From Paenibacillus senegalensis JC66 (GTDB lineage: Bacteria; Bacillota; Bacilli; Paenibacillales; NBRC-103111), in assembly GCF_000285515.1 (NCBI RefSeq), contig NZ_HE610962.1:264860-328859 (forward strand): DNA of 64,000 bases, written 5' to 3'. The notes beneath the pieces were generated by a model, which was given only the letters and a program-made list of their open reading frames with translations, had not been told where the DNA came from and searched no databases. Both the position numbers and the translations under genes were made by a program. Below, piece after piece: positions 35,796-44,568 of this stretch (its first letter is position 1; each line of letters starts with the position of its first letter).

Positions 35796-36500
35796 ATGAG
35801 ATTAGTCGTTGTTGGTGCGCATTGCGGAGATGCAGAAATTCAAGCGGGTGCGATCGCCCATAAATACGCCAAGGCAGGCCATGAAGTGACATTCGTTCAC
35901 CTAACTGCCGGCGAAAAAGGAAATCCCCCCGATGTGTCCGTCGAAGAGTACCGGGTGCAAAAAATTCGGGAGTCCGAAAAAGTAGCAGAGGTTTTGGGTG
36001 TCAGCACGATCACCTTAGATTACAAGGATGCAGAACTGACGTTGGACGACGAGATTGTAACCCGGGTCGCGACGTTGATGCGGAAGCTGAAACCGAATGT
36101 GGTGATCACCCATTGGGAGCACAGCATTCATCCTGATCATGTGCTCTGTGCAAAAATCGTCCAGGCCGCTCAACTGAAAGCAGGACTGCCCGGCTTTGAT
36201 CTTGATGGGCTGCCCGCTCATTATTACAGTTACTACCACAGCGAGAATTGGGAGGATATGGAGGAGTATGTGCCAGACGTTTTTGTAGATGTTTCTGATG
36301 AATTTGAGACCTATTTAAAAGCGCTATCCGAATACTGGTTTATTATGAATTCCAAATCCTTCCGTTATTACGACTACTACAAGGCGCTAGGGACGGTCAG
36401 AGGATGCGTAAACCGGACGAAGTATGCCCAAACCTTGAAATTCCCAATAGGAACGAATGTCCGAAAAGGCGGAAGTATTCCCGGATATGAAATTAAGTGA
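35796..36500 (+). CDS. PIG-L/LmbE-family deacetylase with altered active-site motif
   Basis: A 234-residue protein of the N-acetylglucosaminyl deacetylase fold (MshB, BshB). The N-terminal motif reads AHCGDAE (His9, Asp12) where most members have AHPDDxE. The metal His and second Asp are kept, but the Asp proposed as general base in MshB/BcZBP is Gly. The second metal motif SIHPDHVLCA is near residue 110. AGGAGG precedes the ATG. It leads an operon with two permeases, a lipoprotein and a GNAT gene. It may deacetylate an imported amino sugar, act by another base, or be catalytically weak. Confidence 0.85.
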   Translation: MRLVVVGAHCGDAEIQAGAIAHKYAKAGHEVTFVHLTAGEKGNPPDVSVEEYRVQKIRESEKVAEVLGVSTITLDYKDAELTLDDEIVTRVATLMRKLKPNVVITHWEHSIHPDHVLCAKIVQAAQLKAGLPGFDLDGLPAHYYSYYHSENWEDMEEYVPDVFVDVSDEFETYLKALSEYWFIMNSKSFRYYDYYKALGTVRGCVNRTKYAQTLKFPIGTNVRKGGSIPGYEIK

Positions 36501-36536
36501 TCCGCCGCTTTAAGCGAAGCACAGAAGCTCAATAAG

Positions 36537-36557
36537 CGGGAGAAGCTAGCTTCCCGG
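36537..36557 (+). other. Inverted repeat between deacetylase and permease genes
   Basis: CGGGA-GAAGCTAGCTTCCCG is nearly fully self-complementary. It lacks a T-run and could be an RNA processing site. Confidence 0.35.
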
Positions 36558-36626
36558 GGAGCTTGATTCTCGCAGTAATGTTGGTCGTCCCTCATAACGG
36601 AACAGAAAGGGGTTGCCTGAACGAAG

Positions 36627-37598
36627 ATGAACAGCCAGCAAAACATGAACATGAGCGGAGCCGACGATGCCTCCCCCGTTTCAGCCCGTCTCCCCGTGCG
36701 GAAATTGAAGCTGAAGAAAATGTTGAAATATTGGCAGCTATACGTTCTGCTCGCCCCGGCTCTCATCTATTTTCTCGTTTTTAAATACTATCCCATGTAC
36801 GGGGTGCAGATTGCTTTTAAAAATTTTATGGCCACGAAAGGAATTTGGGGTAGTGATTGGGTAGGGTTCGATCACTTTATTCGCTTCTTTAATTCCCATT
36901 TCTTCTGGGATTTATTGTGGAATACGTTAGCCATCAATTTATATCAGCTCGCTCTGTTCCCTATTTCCATTATCGTCGCGTTATCTCTGAATGAATTAAA
37001 AAATGGCAGCTTTAAAAAGATTGCCCAAACGATTACTTACGCCCCCCATTTTATTTCGGTCGTCGTTTTCGTCGGAATGATCATTGCCTTTTTGGACCCG
37101 ATGACGGGCATTGTTAATCACTTTATCCAGTTCCTTGGCTTTGAACCGATTAATTTCATGACCGATCCGGCCTGGTTCAAAACCATCTATGTATTTTCCG
37201 GAGAATGGCAAAATCTTGGCTGGGGCGCTATCATCTATTTGGCAGCGCTGGCCGGCATAGACCCGCAGCTTCATGAAGCGGCCAAGGTCGATGGGGCCTC
37301 AAGATGGCAGCGCATATGGAAGATTAATATCCCTTACCTTATGCCTACCATCATCATTTTGCTGATTCTCAATATGGGGAACTTTATGTCGGTCGGATTT
37401 GAAAAAATCTTATTGATGCAGAACCCTTTGAATTTGGAAGCCTCTCAAGTCATTCAAACCTATGTCTATGATATCGGTATTTTAACAGGCCAATTCAGTT
37501 ATTCGACAGCAGTTGGATTGTTTAATTCCGTCGTCAATCTGGCGATTCTAGTCTTTTTCAACAGGCTGGCCCGAAGAACTGGAACCAGTCTATGGTAA
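36627..37598 (+). CDS. ABC transporter permease, LplB type
   Basis: A 323-residue permease. A polar N-terminal 40 residues is followed by six helices, the first being LYVLLAPALIYFLVFKYYPMYGVQIAF. This KYYPMYGVQIAFKNF segment is typical of the LplB/YtcP group. The EAA loop reads LHEAAKVDGASRWQRIWKINIPYLMP (near 212-237). Partner of the next gene, with a 12-bp gap. No ATPase gene is present. Confidence 0.92.
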   Translation: MNSQQNMNMSGADDASPVSARLPVRKLKLKKMLKYWQLYVLLAPALIYFLVFKYYPMYGVQIAFKNFMATKGIWGSDWVGFDHFIRFFNSHFFWDLLWNTLAINLYQLALFPISIIVALSLNELKNGSFKKIAQTITYAPHFISVVVFVGMIIAFLDPMTGIVNHFIQFLGFEPINFMTDPAWFKTIYVFSGEWQNLGWGAIIYLAALAGIDPQLHEAAKVDGASRWQRIWKINIPYLMPTIIILLILNMGNFMSVGFEKILLMQNPLNLEASQVIQTYVYDIGILTGQFSYSTAVGLFNSVVNLAILVFFNRLARRTGTSLW

Positions 37599-37610
37599 GG
37601 GGGGCTAACC

Positions 37611-38504
37611 GTGATCCAGCAATCGAGAACAGACCAGATCTTTGACATATTGAACAAGCTGCTCGTCTGTTTTTTTATTCTGATTATTACTTATCCTCTT
37701 CTTTATATTTTAAGCGCTTCGATCAGTGACCCCAGCTATGTCAACTCGGGGAAAATGTGGCTGCTGCCAAGGGACATTACGTTCGAGGGCTATAAAAGAG
37801 TGTTCCAATCGAATGACATCTGGACCGGCTATCGAAATACAATCTTTTACACCCTGTTCGGGACATTCATCAACCTTGCTGTCACTTTGCCTTGCGCATA
37901 CGCTTTGGCAAGACAGGAGCTTGTCGGCAGAGCCATTATTATGGGCCTGCTGATCTTTACTATGTTTTTCGATGGAGGATTAATTCCTACTTACTTGCTG
38001 GTTCGAGACCTGGGTATGACGAATACTATTTGGGCGATGGTACTCCCGAATGCGGCCTCGGTTTGGAATATTATTGTGACGATGACCTTTTTCAAGGTGA
38101 CGATCCCCGATGGCTTGGTTGAGGCTGCGGAAATAGATGGCGCCTCTGTGTTCCGAACCTTTTTCCAAATTGTGCTGCCCCTCTCCCTCCCTATTATAGC
38201 TGTGATGGGGTTATTTTACGGAGTCGGTCATTGGAACTCCTACTTTAACGGACTGATTTATTTAACAAATAAAAACCTGTTTCCGCTGCAGCTTTTTTTA
38301 AGAGATATCCTGGTCCAGCAGCAGATTACCGCGGAATTAATGATCCAAGGATCGAATATCGAGGCTATCGGCGAACAGGCAAAGATTGCCGCAATCATTA
38401 AATATGCCGTGATGATTGTTTCAGCAGCACCGCTGCTTATCGTGTACCCGTTTTTGCAGCGCTTTTTTGTCAAAGGCGTATTGATTGGCTCCTTAAAAGG
38501 GTGA
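37611..38504 (+). CDS. ABC transporter permease, YtcP type
   Basis: A 297-residue permease starting with a cytoplasmic helix, then FILIITYPLLYILSASISDP. The EAA loop is LVEAAEIDGASVFRTFFQIVLPLSLP (near 166-191). It ends LQRFFVKGVLIGSLKG, the usual YtcP/MalG C-terminus. It forms the channel with the preceding LplB-type permease. Confidence 0.92.
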   Translation: MIQQSRTDQIFDILNKLLVCFFILIITYPLLYILSASISDPSYVNSGKMWLLPRDITFEGYKRVFQSNDIWTGYRNTIFYTLFGTFINLAVTLPCAYALARQELVGRAIIMGLLIFTMFFDGGLIPTYLLVRDLGMTNTIWAMVLPNAASVWNIIVTMTFFKVTIPDGLVEAAEIDGASVFRTFFQIVLPLSLPIIAVMGLFYGVGHWNSYFNGLIYLTNKNLFPLQLFLRDILVQQQITAELMIQGSNIEAIGEQAKIAAIIKYAVMIVSAAPLLIVYPFLQRFFVKGVLIGSLKG

Positions 38505-38537
38505 TCCTGTTCATTGAAGGGCGGTGATGGGAGTAAG

Positions 38538-38575
38538 AAATCCGGCTTCGATTTTGTAACCCTTCGCCGGGATTT
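38538..38575 (+). other. Stem-loop between permease and binding-protein genes
   Basis: AAATCCGGC (38538-38546) pairs with GCCGGGATTT (38566-38575), with one bulge. No T-run follows. It probably modulates transcript stability between the permease and lipoprotein genes. Confidence 0.35.
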
Positions 38576-38648
38576 ATGCAAATGCTGGTTTTAACATGCT
38601 GGTTAGTAAAATGCTGATTATTAATTTCAAAGCGGGGAGTTGTAAACG

Positions 38649-40232
38649 GTGAAAAAAGGTTTGCGAGTCTTATGGCTTCTATTGCTCGCTGCGGCGGTTT
38701 TTGCCGGGTGTCAAAAGAAGGAGGAAACACCGGGTGCGCAGGACCCTGGCCACTTCAACGAGACCGGGTATCCGATTGTTAACGAGCCGATTAAACTTAA
38801 AATGATGGGACAAAGCTCTCCATTGCAGCCGGTATGGGGAGAAATGGGATTTTTCAAAGAAATGAAAGAGCTGACCAACATCGATTTTGAATTTATAACA
38901 GCCAACTCCGATTCCTACACGCAGAGGAAGCAGCTCGCGTTCTCCAGCTTGGAATTGCCGGACGTGTTTTTCGCTGGGCAAATTACGGCGAATGAAGAGG
39001 TCGATTACGGTTCCCAAGGGTTGCTTATCCCGCTGGAGGATCTGATCGAAGCCTATGCACCAAACCTCCAAAAAATTATGGAAAAATACCCGGATCTAAA
39101 AGCGTCCATCACGGCTCCGGACGGACATATCTATACTTTGCCGGGCATTGATGATTTAAGTCATTCCATGGCTCCTTTAGCCTGGATGAACGGCTACTGG
39201 CTCAACGAGCTGAATGCAGACAGACCGGAAACGATTGAGGAGTTTTACCAATTGCTGAAGAGATTTAAAGAGGAAGATCCGAACGGAAACGGCCAGCCGG
39301 ATGAAATCCCTCTATCTGCGTCTTCGGTCGCCGAATTGCGCTTAAACATTCTTCCCGCTTTCGGCATCAATCAATCTGACGGGATACTGGTGGATCAGGA
39401 CCAGGTCAAATATGCCTTTATCCAGGACGGATACAAAGAATACTTGCAATTTCTGAACCAGCTGCACCAGGAAGGGCTGTTGGATCCGCAAATTTTCTCT
39501 CATACTTGGGAGCAATATGTAGCCAAAGGCGCGGAAAATCGCGTAGGCGTATTCCCAACCTGGCCCATCGTGATGATCGGTTTCTCTGACGTGACGGAAG
39601 CCGCTAAATATCCGTTGCTGCCTGCCTTAACCAGCCATATGAACGATAAAAAGATTGTGACCCAAGTATCTGAAGTGAAAAGAGGGCGTTTTGCCATTAC
39701 GAAGAACAACAAATATCCGGAGGCGACCATGCGCTGGGTCGATTATTTGTACTCGGAAGAAGGCTCCATCCTGGCCCGCTTGGGAGTGGAAGGAAAGAAC
39801 TGGGAATGGACGGATGACAGCAAGTCCGCCTGGCGCCTGCTGGCACCGGAAGGCATGAACACAACCCAGGCGAATGCGCAGGATGCGCCCGGCGCGGGAT
39901 CAAACGTGCCGATGGTCATTAACAAGGAGTTCTTCCTAAAGGAAGATAATCCAACAATTCATACGATCGCCGGTTGGGTGGAAGACGAATATTTACCTTA
40001 TGCCGAAATTCCGTACCCTCAGGTATACTTAACTTTAGAAGAGCAGCAGAGAGTCAATACGTTAAAGCCTGATATTAATACGTCTCTAGAGCAAATGGAG
40101 GCTAAATTTGTGTCCGGTGCGGAGTCGTTCGACAATTGGGATAAGTATGTCCAAACTATGAAAAGCTTGGGTGTAGAAGAAATCCAGGAAATTTATCAGG
40201 CCGCTTATGACCGCTGGCTGGATTCAAAATAA
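38649..40232 (+). CDS. Extracellular solute-binding lipoprotein (LipO/YtcQ type)
   Basis: A 527-residue binding protein, the long form typical of the LplA/YtcQ group. The signal peptide LRVLWLLLLAAAVFAGC ends in a lipobox Cys near 21, then an Lys/Glu-rich linker. It contains the calcium-site-like EEDPNGNGQPDEIPL (near 210), common in this family. GTG start after GGGGAG. It serves the LplB/YtcP permeases just upstream; ligand unknown, probably an oligosaccharide. Confidence 0.92.
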   Translation: MKKGLRVLWLLLLAAAVFAGCQKKEETPGAQDPGHFNETGYPIVNEPIKLKMMGQSSPLQPVWGEMGFFKEMKELTNIDFEFITANSDSYTQRKQLAFSSLELPDVFFAGQITANEEVDYGSQGLLIPLEDLIEAYAPNLQKIMEKYPDLKASITAPDGHIYTLPGIDDLSHSMAPLAWMNGYWLNELNADRPETIEEFYQLLKRFKEEDPNGNGQPDEIPLSASSVAELRLNILPAFGINQSDGILVDQDQVKYAFIQDGYKEYLQFLNQLHQEGLLDPQIFSHTWEQYVAKGAENRVGVFPTWPIVMIGFSDVTEAAKYPLLPALTSHMNDKKIVTQVSEVKRGRFAITKNNKYPEATMRWVDYLYSEEGSILARLGVEGKNWEWTDDSKSAWRLLAPEGMNTTQANAQDAPGAGSNVPMVINKEFFLKEDNPTIHTIAGWVEDEYLPYAEIPYPQVYLTLEEQQRVNTLKPDINTSLEQMEAKFVSGAESFDNWDKYVQTMKSLGVEEIQEIYQAAYDRWLDSK

Positions 40233-40338
40233 GTCTTGTTCGGGATGGCGCCTTTTCTTACTGTGGCGGAGATTGATGGATACGTATAGGCTTGCTGGTC
40301 TGCTTTAAGTTACTCCTATGGAAAGGGATGTTTCAAAC

Positions 40339-41286
40339 ATGGTTGCATATCGTTATTATCAGTCCGGGGATGAATCCCAAATTATAGAGCTGTGGAATCA
40401 GTGCTTACCCAAGGATCCGATTACGGCAAAACGGTTTCGCCATTTAGTGCTGTTAGATGCTAACTTTGATCCCAAAGGACTTCGGCTCGCTTTTGAACAG
40501 GAGCAGTTGGTTGGCTGTGTGTATGCGGTGAGACGATTGCTGCCGATGTTCGGGACCGATTTGGAGGCGGATAACGGCTGGATTCCTTTCTTTTTTGTTC
40601 ATCCCGATCACCGCCGCGGCGGAGTAGGCTCTCAGCTGATGAAGGAGGCTGTGCAGTTTCTTGAGGAGGAAGGGCGAAGAAATGTGTTCTTTGCCTCTTA
40701 TGCCCCTAACTATATCGTGCCGGGGCTTGACGAGGAGGCGTATCCGGAAGCGTATCTCTTTTTACAAGAGCAAGGCTTTGAAAAGCTTTATTCTCCCATA
40801 GCCATGGACCGCAGCCTGGTAGGCTTTCAAATCCCGGATGCCGTCAAAAAGCTAAGACAAGACCGGGAAGCGGAGGGCTATTCATTTGCAATTGCACAAG
40901 ATAAGGATCTTTATGACGTGATTCAATTTGCCAATCTTAAGTTTAACCCGGACTGGGGCAGAGCGATTCGTGAAGGAATTTTACAGGGCTTGCCCCTGGA
41001 GCGAATCCTGGTGGCCAGAGAAGGGAAAAAACTGGTAGGCTTCTGCATGTACGGAGGCTATGAAGGAATCCCGGATCGCTTTGGACCGTTCGGCGTCGAC
41101 CCGGATCAACAAGGAAAAGGACTGGGGAAAATTCTATTAAACGAATGCCTCCAGCGGATGCGGGCTGAAGGCCTGCATAGCGCCTGGTTTCTCTGGACTG
41201 GGGAACAAACACCCGCCGGCTATCTCTACAAAAATACCGGCTTCGAAATCACCCGGCAGTTTCATGTGATGAAAAAAGTCATCTAA
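40339..41286 (+). CDS. Tandem GNAT acetyltransferase
   Basis: A 315-residue protein with two GNAT domains. Each has an acetyl-CoA loop: HPDHRRGGVGSQLMKEAV (near residue 91) and DPDQQGKGLGKILLNECL (near 262). Two intact loops give an MshD-like layout. I start at ATG 40339, after GGAAAGGG; the ATG at 40318 has no ribosome site. It is last in the operon that begins with a PIG-L deacetylase, so the pair may remove and add acetyl groups on the same class of substrate. Confidence 0.85.
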   Translation: MVAYRYYQSGDESQIIELWNQCLPKDPITAKRFRHLVLLDANFDPKGLRLAFEQEQLVGCVYAVRRLLPMFGTDLEADNGWIPFFFVHPDHRRGGVGSQLMKEAVQFLEEEGRRNVFFASYAPNYIVPGLDEEAYPEAYLFLQEQGFEKLYSPIAMDRSLVGFQIPDAVKKLRQDREAEGYSFAIAQDKDLYDVIQFANLKFNPDWGRAIREGILQGLPLERILVAREGKKLVGFCMYGGYEGIPDRFGPFGVDPDQQGKGLGKILLNECLQRMRAEGLHSAWFLWTGEQTPAGYLYKNTGFEITRQFHVMKKVI

Positions 41287-41310
41287 GCGAAATGCGGTTG
41301 GGGCAGGATT

Positions 41311-41335
41311 AGAGGCGCTTACAGTTAGCGCCTCT
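41311..41335. terminator. Perfect hairpin after the GNAT gene
   Basis: AGAGGCGCT and AGCGCCTCT flank a 7-nt loop, 24 bp after the stop. No strong T-run, so it may be a bidirectional end or a stabilising hairpin between convergent genes. The rest of 41336-41500 shows no gene. Confidence 0.5.
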
Positions 41336-41501
41336 AAGATTGTTGATTCATTATCGCCATACTTGCATCGATTCTTGCTTCTTTACAGAAACCCATGCCA
41401 TTTCGATATCATGCTGAAATATAGTCAGGGTTCATCCCGGTCAAAGCCCCCCTGTGAAATAATTTGACTGTCCTCGAGGTATCCTTCCGGGACCAACAAA
41501 T

Positions 41502-42857
41502 TCAAGTGAATTTGCTGAAATGCCTTTCGCCTTCAGCTGATTCAATTCTCAAGTGCTCGCGCAACGTCTTGCCCGTATACTCGCTGCGGAACAATCCCTG
41601 TTCAGCAAGCCTCGGCACCAGCTCTTCCAGAAACAGCTCCAGTGAATGCAGGGAGCCGCCTGGCAGCGCGATGACCCCATCCATGGCACCGGCCTCGAAC
41701 CACGTAATCATCTCCTGCATGACATCCTCCACGGTACCGACAGCAACCCAATGCGCCGAATTGACGACCTCCGGCCGTGACAGCAGCTCCCCAACTGTTG
41801 GCTGGCGGTTAACAATATATTTGCGCAGCAGATCAGCGTGTGTCCGGCTGCGTACGGGTTCACTGGCATCAGGAAGCATGTCGGCTGTAACTTGCTGATC
41901 GGGAGACAGTCCCTCCAGATCGAGGCCAAGGATCGACCGCACGGATGCGCGGCGGCGCTCCGGTGTCAGATGAGCATGAGCTTTCTCAAACATCTCTTGG
42001 GCTTCACTTCGCGTGTCGGCGAGAAAAAAATACAACCCCGGTAGCACGCGAACCGCGTCCGGAGAACGGCCGTGCGCCACGGCCCGCTTACGCAGATCCT
42101 CTCGCAATTCAATTCCGGAAGCCATGTCCGGAATGGATGCAAAGATAGCATCTGCCACCAAAGCCGCAAAGTTACGCCCGGAATCGGAAGCACCGGCTTG
42201 AAATAGAGGTGGCGTTCCTGAAGGATGGGCAGGCAGATTAAGCGGGCCCTCGACGTGGAAATATTTGCCGCTGTGATGGATAGCCTCTATCCTCCTGTCC
42301 GCGTTCCCCTCGCTAGCTGCGCCCCCTGCCCTAAGCGCATCGTACGGGTAGCTTGCCCAAAGCTTGCATACAATGCCCGTGAACTCTATCGCCTTCTCGT
42401 ATCTTTCCTCAGATGAAGGCATGGGTTCACTAGTAAAATTCTCTGAGCCGCCGAGAGACGTCACGATATTCCAGCCAGCGCGGCCCTGGCTGAGCCAATG
42501 CAGGGATTGAAGCTGTCTGGCAACGATATAAGGCGGATTGAACGAGGTGGATACCGTAGTCACTAACCCGATGCGCTCCGTCTCGCGGGCAATCGAGGTC
42601 AGCATTAATGTGGGATCGAGACTGGCGAAGCGGGATGAATGCCCTTGTCCATTGGCCTGAAGAAAAAGGGCGTCCGGTTTAAACACAAAATCGAGCTTCG
42701 CTCTCTCTGCCATTTTCGCCAGCTTCACGAATAGATCATTCGAAAACGGATCCAAATCATCTCCTTCTCCTGTATCCTTCTGCTGCTTCTCGTTGTCTCC
42801 CTTTTTCCAAGTAGCCGTCAAGGATAATCCGATAGAAAGCTGTCTTTTTTGTTTCAA
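41502..42857 (-). CDS. FMN-dependent monooxygenase, NtaA/SnaA/DszA type
   Basis: A 451-residue luciferase-like flavin monooxygenase. Family features include FVFKPDALFLQ near the N-terminus, LDPTLMLTSIARETERIGLVTTVSTSFNPPYIVARQLQSLHWLSQGRAGWNIVTS in pieces across about 80-135, and the C-terminal RSEYTGKTLREHL. Members oxidise chelators (NTA, EDTA), sulfonates, or dibenzothiophene sulfone with FMNH2 from a separate reductase, which is not encoded nearby. TTG start after AAAGGAG. A Fur-like box sits in the promoter, so iron (or another metal) regulation is likely. Confidence 0.9.
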   Translation of the reverse strand: MKQKRQLSIGLSLTATWKKGDNEKQQKDTGEGDDLDPFSNDLFVKLAKMAERAKLDFVFKPDALFLQANGQGHSSRFASLDPTLMLTSIARETERIGLVTTVSTSFNPPYIVARQLQSLHWLSQGRAGWNIVTSLGGSENFTSEPMPSSEERYEKAIEFTGIVCKLWASYPYDALRAGGAASEGNADRRIEAIHHSGKYFHVEGPLNLPAHPSGTPPLFQAGASDSGRNFAALVADAIFASIPDMASGIELREDLRKRAVAHGRSPDAVRVLPGLYFFLADTRSEAQEMFEKAHAHLTPERRRASVRSILGLDLEGLSPDQQVTADMLPDASEPVRSRTHADLLRKYIVNRQPTVGELLSRPEVVNSAHWVAVGTVEDVMQEMITWFEAGAMDGVIALPGGSLHSLELFLEELVPRLAEQGLFRSEYTGKTLREHLRIESAEGERHFSKFT

Positions 42858-42943
42858 CTCTATTGATCTCCTTTCGATCTTCTCCTCATTAATTGATAAC
42901 TTATTGATAAACTTATTGACAAGCTTATTAATAGAATCATCGA

Positions 42944-42973
42944 CTATTAGATGATAATGATTATCGTTATCAA
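42944..42973 (-). promoter_or_regulatory. Promoter with embedded Fur-like box
   Basis: GATAATGATTATCGTTATC (42953-42971) differs from the classic 19-bp Fur consensus at two positions. It lies between TTGATA (42968-42973) and TAATAG (42944-42949), an 18-bp spacer, so a bound repressor would block RNA polymerase. It is about 100 bp before the monooxygenase start. Confidence 0.75.
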
Positions 42974-43132
42974 TTACTCATACGGCAATAGTGTACCAAT
43001 AACCTTTTAAAATGTAAATGCACAAATCACTAATTCTAATTCACTATTCGCTAATGCAATATACACTATGAAGATGCTGATGCTGTAAATTCAGCAGATT
43101 TAGCAGTGAGCCGATTTTTATAAAGTGAAGCC

Positions 43133-43183
43133 ATAAAATAAAAGATGCGAACCTCTCAGGGGCACATTGTTCCTGGGAGTTCA
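43133..43183 (-). terminator. Terminator after the SUFU-domain gene
   Basis: On the minus strand GTGAACTCCCAGG pairs with CCTGAGAGGTTCGC (one bulge, one mismatch), followed by ATCTTTTATTTTATG. It separates this gene from the monooxygenase. Confidence 0.7.
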
Positions 43184-43282
43184 CACCTTAGTATAGTAGC
43201 GTCACCTACTGTTTGCTCTGTTATCATTAGGACAGAAGAATAGACTGAAATATGCCTCTTGGAGCTGTTACCATCTCAACTA

Positions 43283-44347
43283 TCACCCTATAGTAGATAC
43301 GACATTTCCGTCCTGGTCTTTAATGTAGGTTTTGAGAATTTGCACCGTCAAGCTTTTGCATGCTAATAGCTGAACTATCCCTTCCTTCGGTTGGAGCCGC
43401 TGGGACAATTCGGAAGTACAGGCCTCGTCAAGATAGATGTGAACTTCACCCTTCTCCCCCTCCTCCCAAACTGATTGCTCCCCAGGCTTCAATACGACAA
43501 GGGTGTCTGGTCCCGACAAGGAAAGCGATTTTCCTTTGCGAATGCGGCCTGTCAGCAGCTTAGCGACCACTTCCGCCTGCTTGGCTCCCAAACGAAGCAC
43601 CGCCTGGCTTTTGCCCAGCAAACGTTTTTTTCCCGGTTCCCACCCCAATTGATCCACGTATAAAAATCCGGTGCTGGACCCATCGCGCTCCATACCTTTT
43701 TGCACAGCCTCCGCAATCTCCGGTTTTTCCACAAAGGATTCCCGCGACAGATCGGTTATGTAATGGGGCATATGCTCTTCACAGGCTTTCAGCATTCCAC
43801 GGGTATTCCAGGTCTGCATAGCTTCGAGCTCGCAGCCTGTAATGCCAACCATCTGTATGAACTCAACATGCCCATTAGGCGTGTCTATAGGCGGCAGCTC
43901 CGGATCCTCGATAAAAGCCAGCGCCGTCAGCTTCGTATCAGCGTTCAGACAGATCGGGCCATTAGCGTCCAAATAATCGCCGGTTCTAAAAACATTTCCG
44001 CTTTTGAATACGTATCTCCCCATATTTTGCAACAGATTCAGCGCCCAGCCTGGAGGCTCCTCCTCATCCTCCCCACGCGGCAGCCGGAAGGTCAGCTCAA
44101 ATCCATATCCGCTGCTTTCAGTATCCGCAGATTCCTTTTCGTAAAGCTCGGAAAATCCAAATGTAACGATATGCCAATGAGGAAAAGGGCGCTCCGCTTT
44201 GTAAGCGCTGATGCCGTCAAGCGGATCCCGGCCTCCCAGCATATAAGGGATAAGCGTGCCGTAATGTTTAGGCTCTTGAACTCCATAAAGCTTGGACATC
44301 GACTGCTCTATGGCATCCCAGCCATGAGATTGCACTTCTTCGCTCAT
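43283..44347 (-). CDS. Suppressor-of-fused (SUFU) domain protein
   Basis: A 354-residue protein. The SUFU domain spans about 8-180 (GWDAIEQSMSKLYGVQEPKHYG, PFPHWHIVTFGFSELYEKES, GYGFELTFRLPRG, WALNLLQNMGRYVF). The C-terminal 150 residues show no family I recognise. Bacterial SUFU proteins are frequent as immunity proteins beside polymorphic toxins, but no toxin gene adjoins here. Start at 44347 is fixed by AGGAGG eight bases upstream; the in-frame extension to 44416 is unsupported. Confidence 0.85.
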   Translation of the reverse strand: MSEEVQSHGWDAIEQSMSKLYGVQEPKHYGTLIPYMLGGRDPLDGISAYKAERPFPHWHIVTFGFSELYEKESADTESSGYGFELTFRLPRGEDEEEPPGWALNLLQNMGRYVFKSGNVFRTGDYLDANGPICLNADTKLTALAFIEDPELPPIDTPNGHVEFIQMVGITGCELEAMQTWNTRGMLKACEEHMPHYITDLSRESFVEKPEIAEAVQKGMERDGSSTGFLYVDQLGWEPGKKRLLGKSQAVLRLGAKQAEVVAKLLTGRIRKGKSLSLSGPDTLVVLKPGEQSVWEEGEKGEVHIYLDEACTSELSQRLQPKEGIVQLLACKSLTVQILKTYIKDQDGNVVSTIG

Positions 44348-44568
44348 TTTCAATCCTCCTATACTATATGTGAGCTTGATTATTTTGCATTCATACTCGT
44401 CAGTCCATCCCGCCACTAGCTTAAGCTTCCGTCCGTTAGCTGCCTTGATGCGAGTCTTTTGTTTCTAATCACACCTTATTTACAACAATACTGGAATGAT
44501 GCAAAAATGCAAAATGCCCAAATACGTGCCAACTACCTCAAGCCGAGGCCAATCTAAAAAACTACTTC

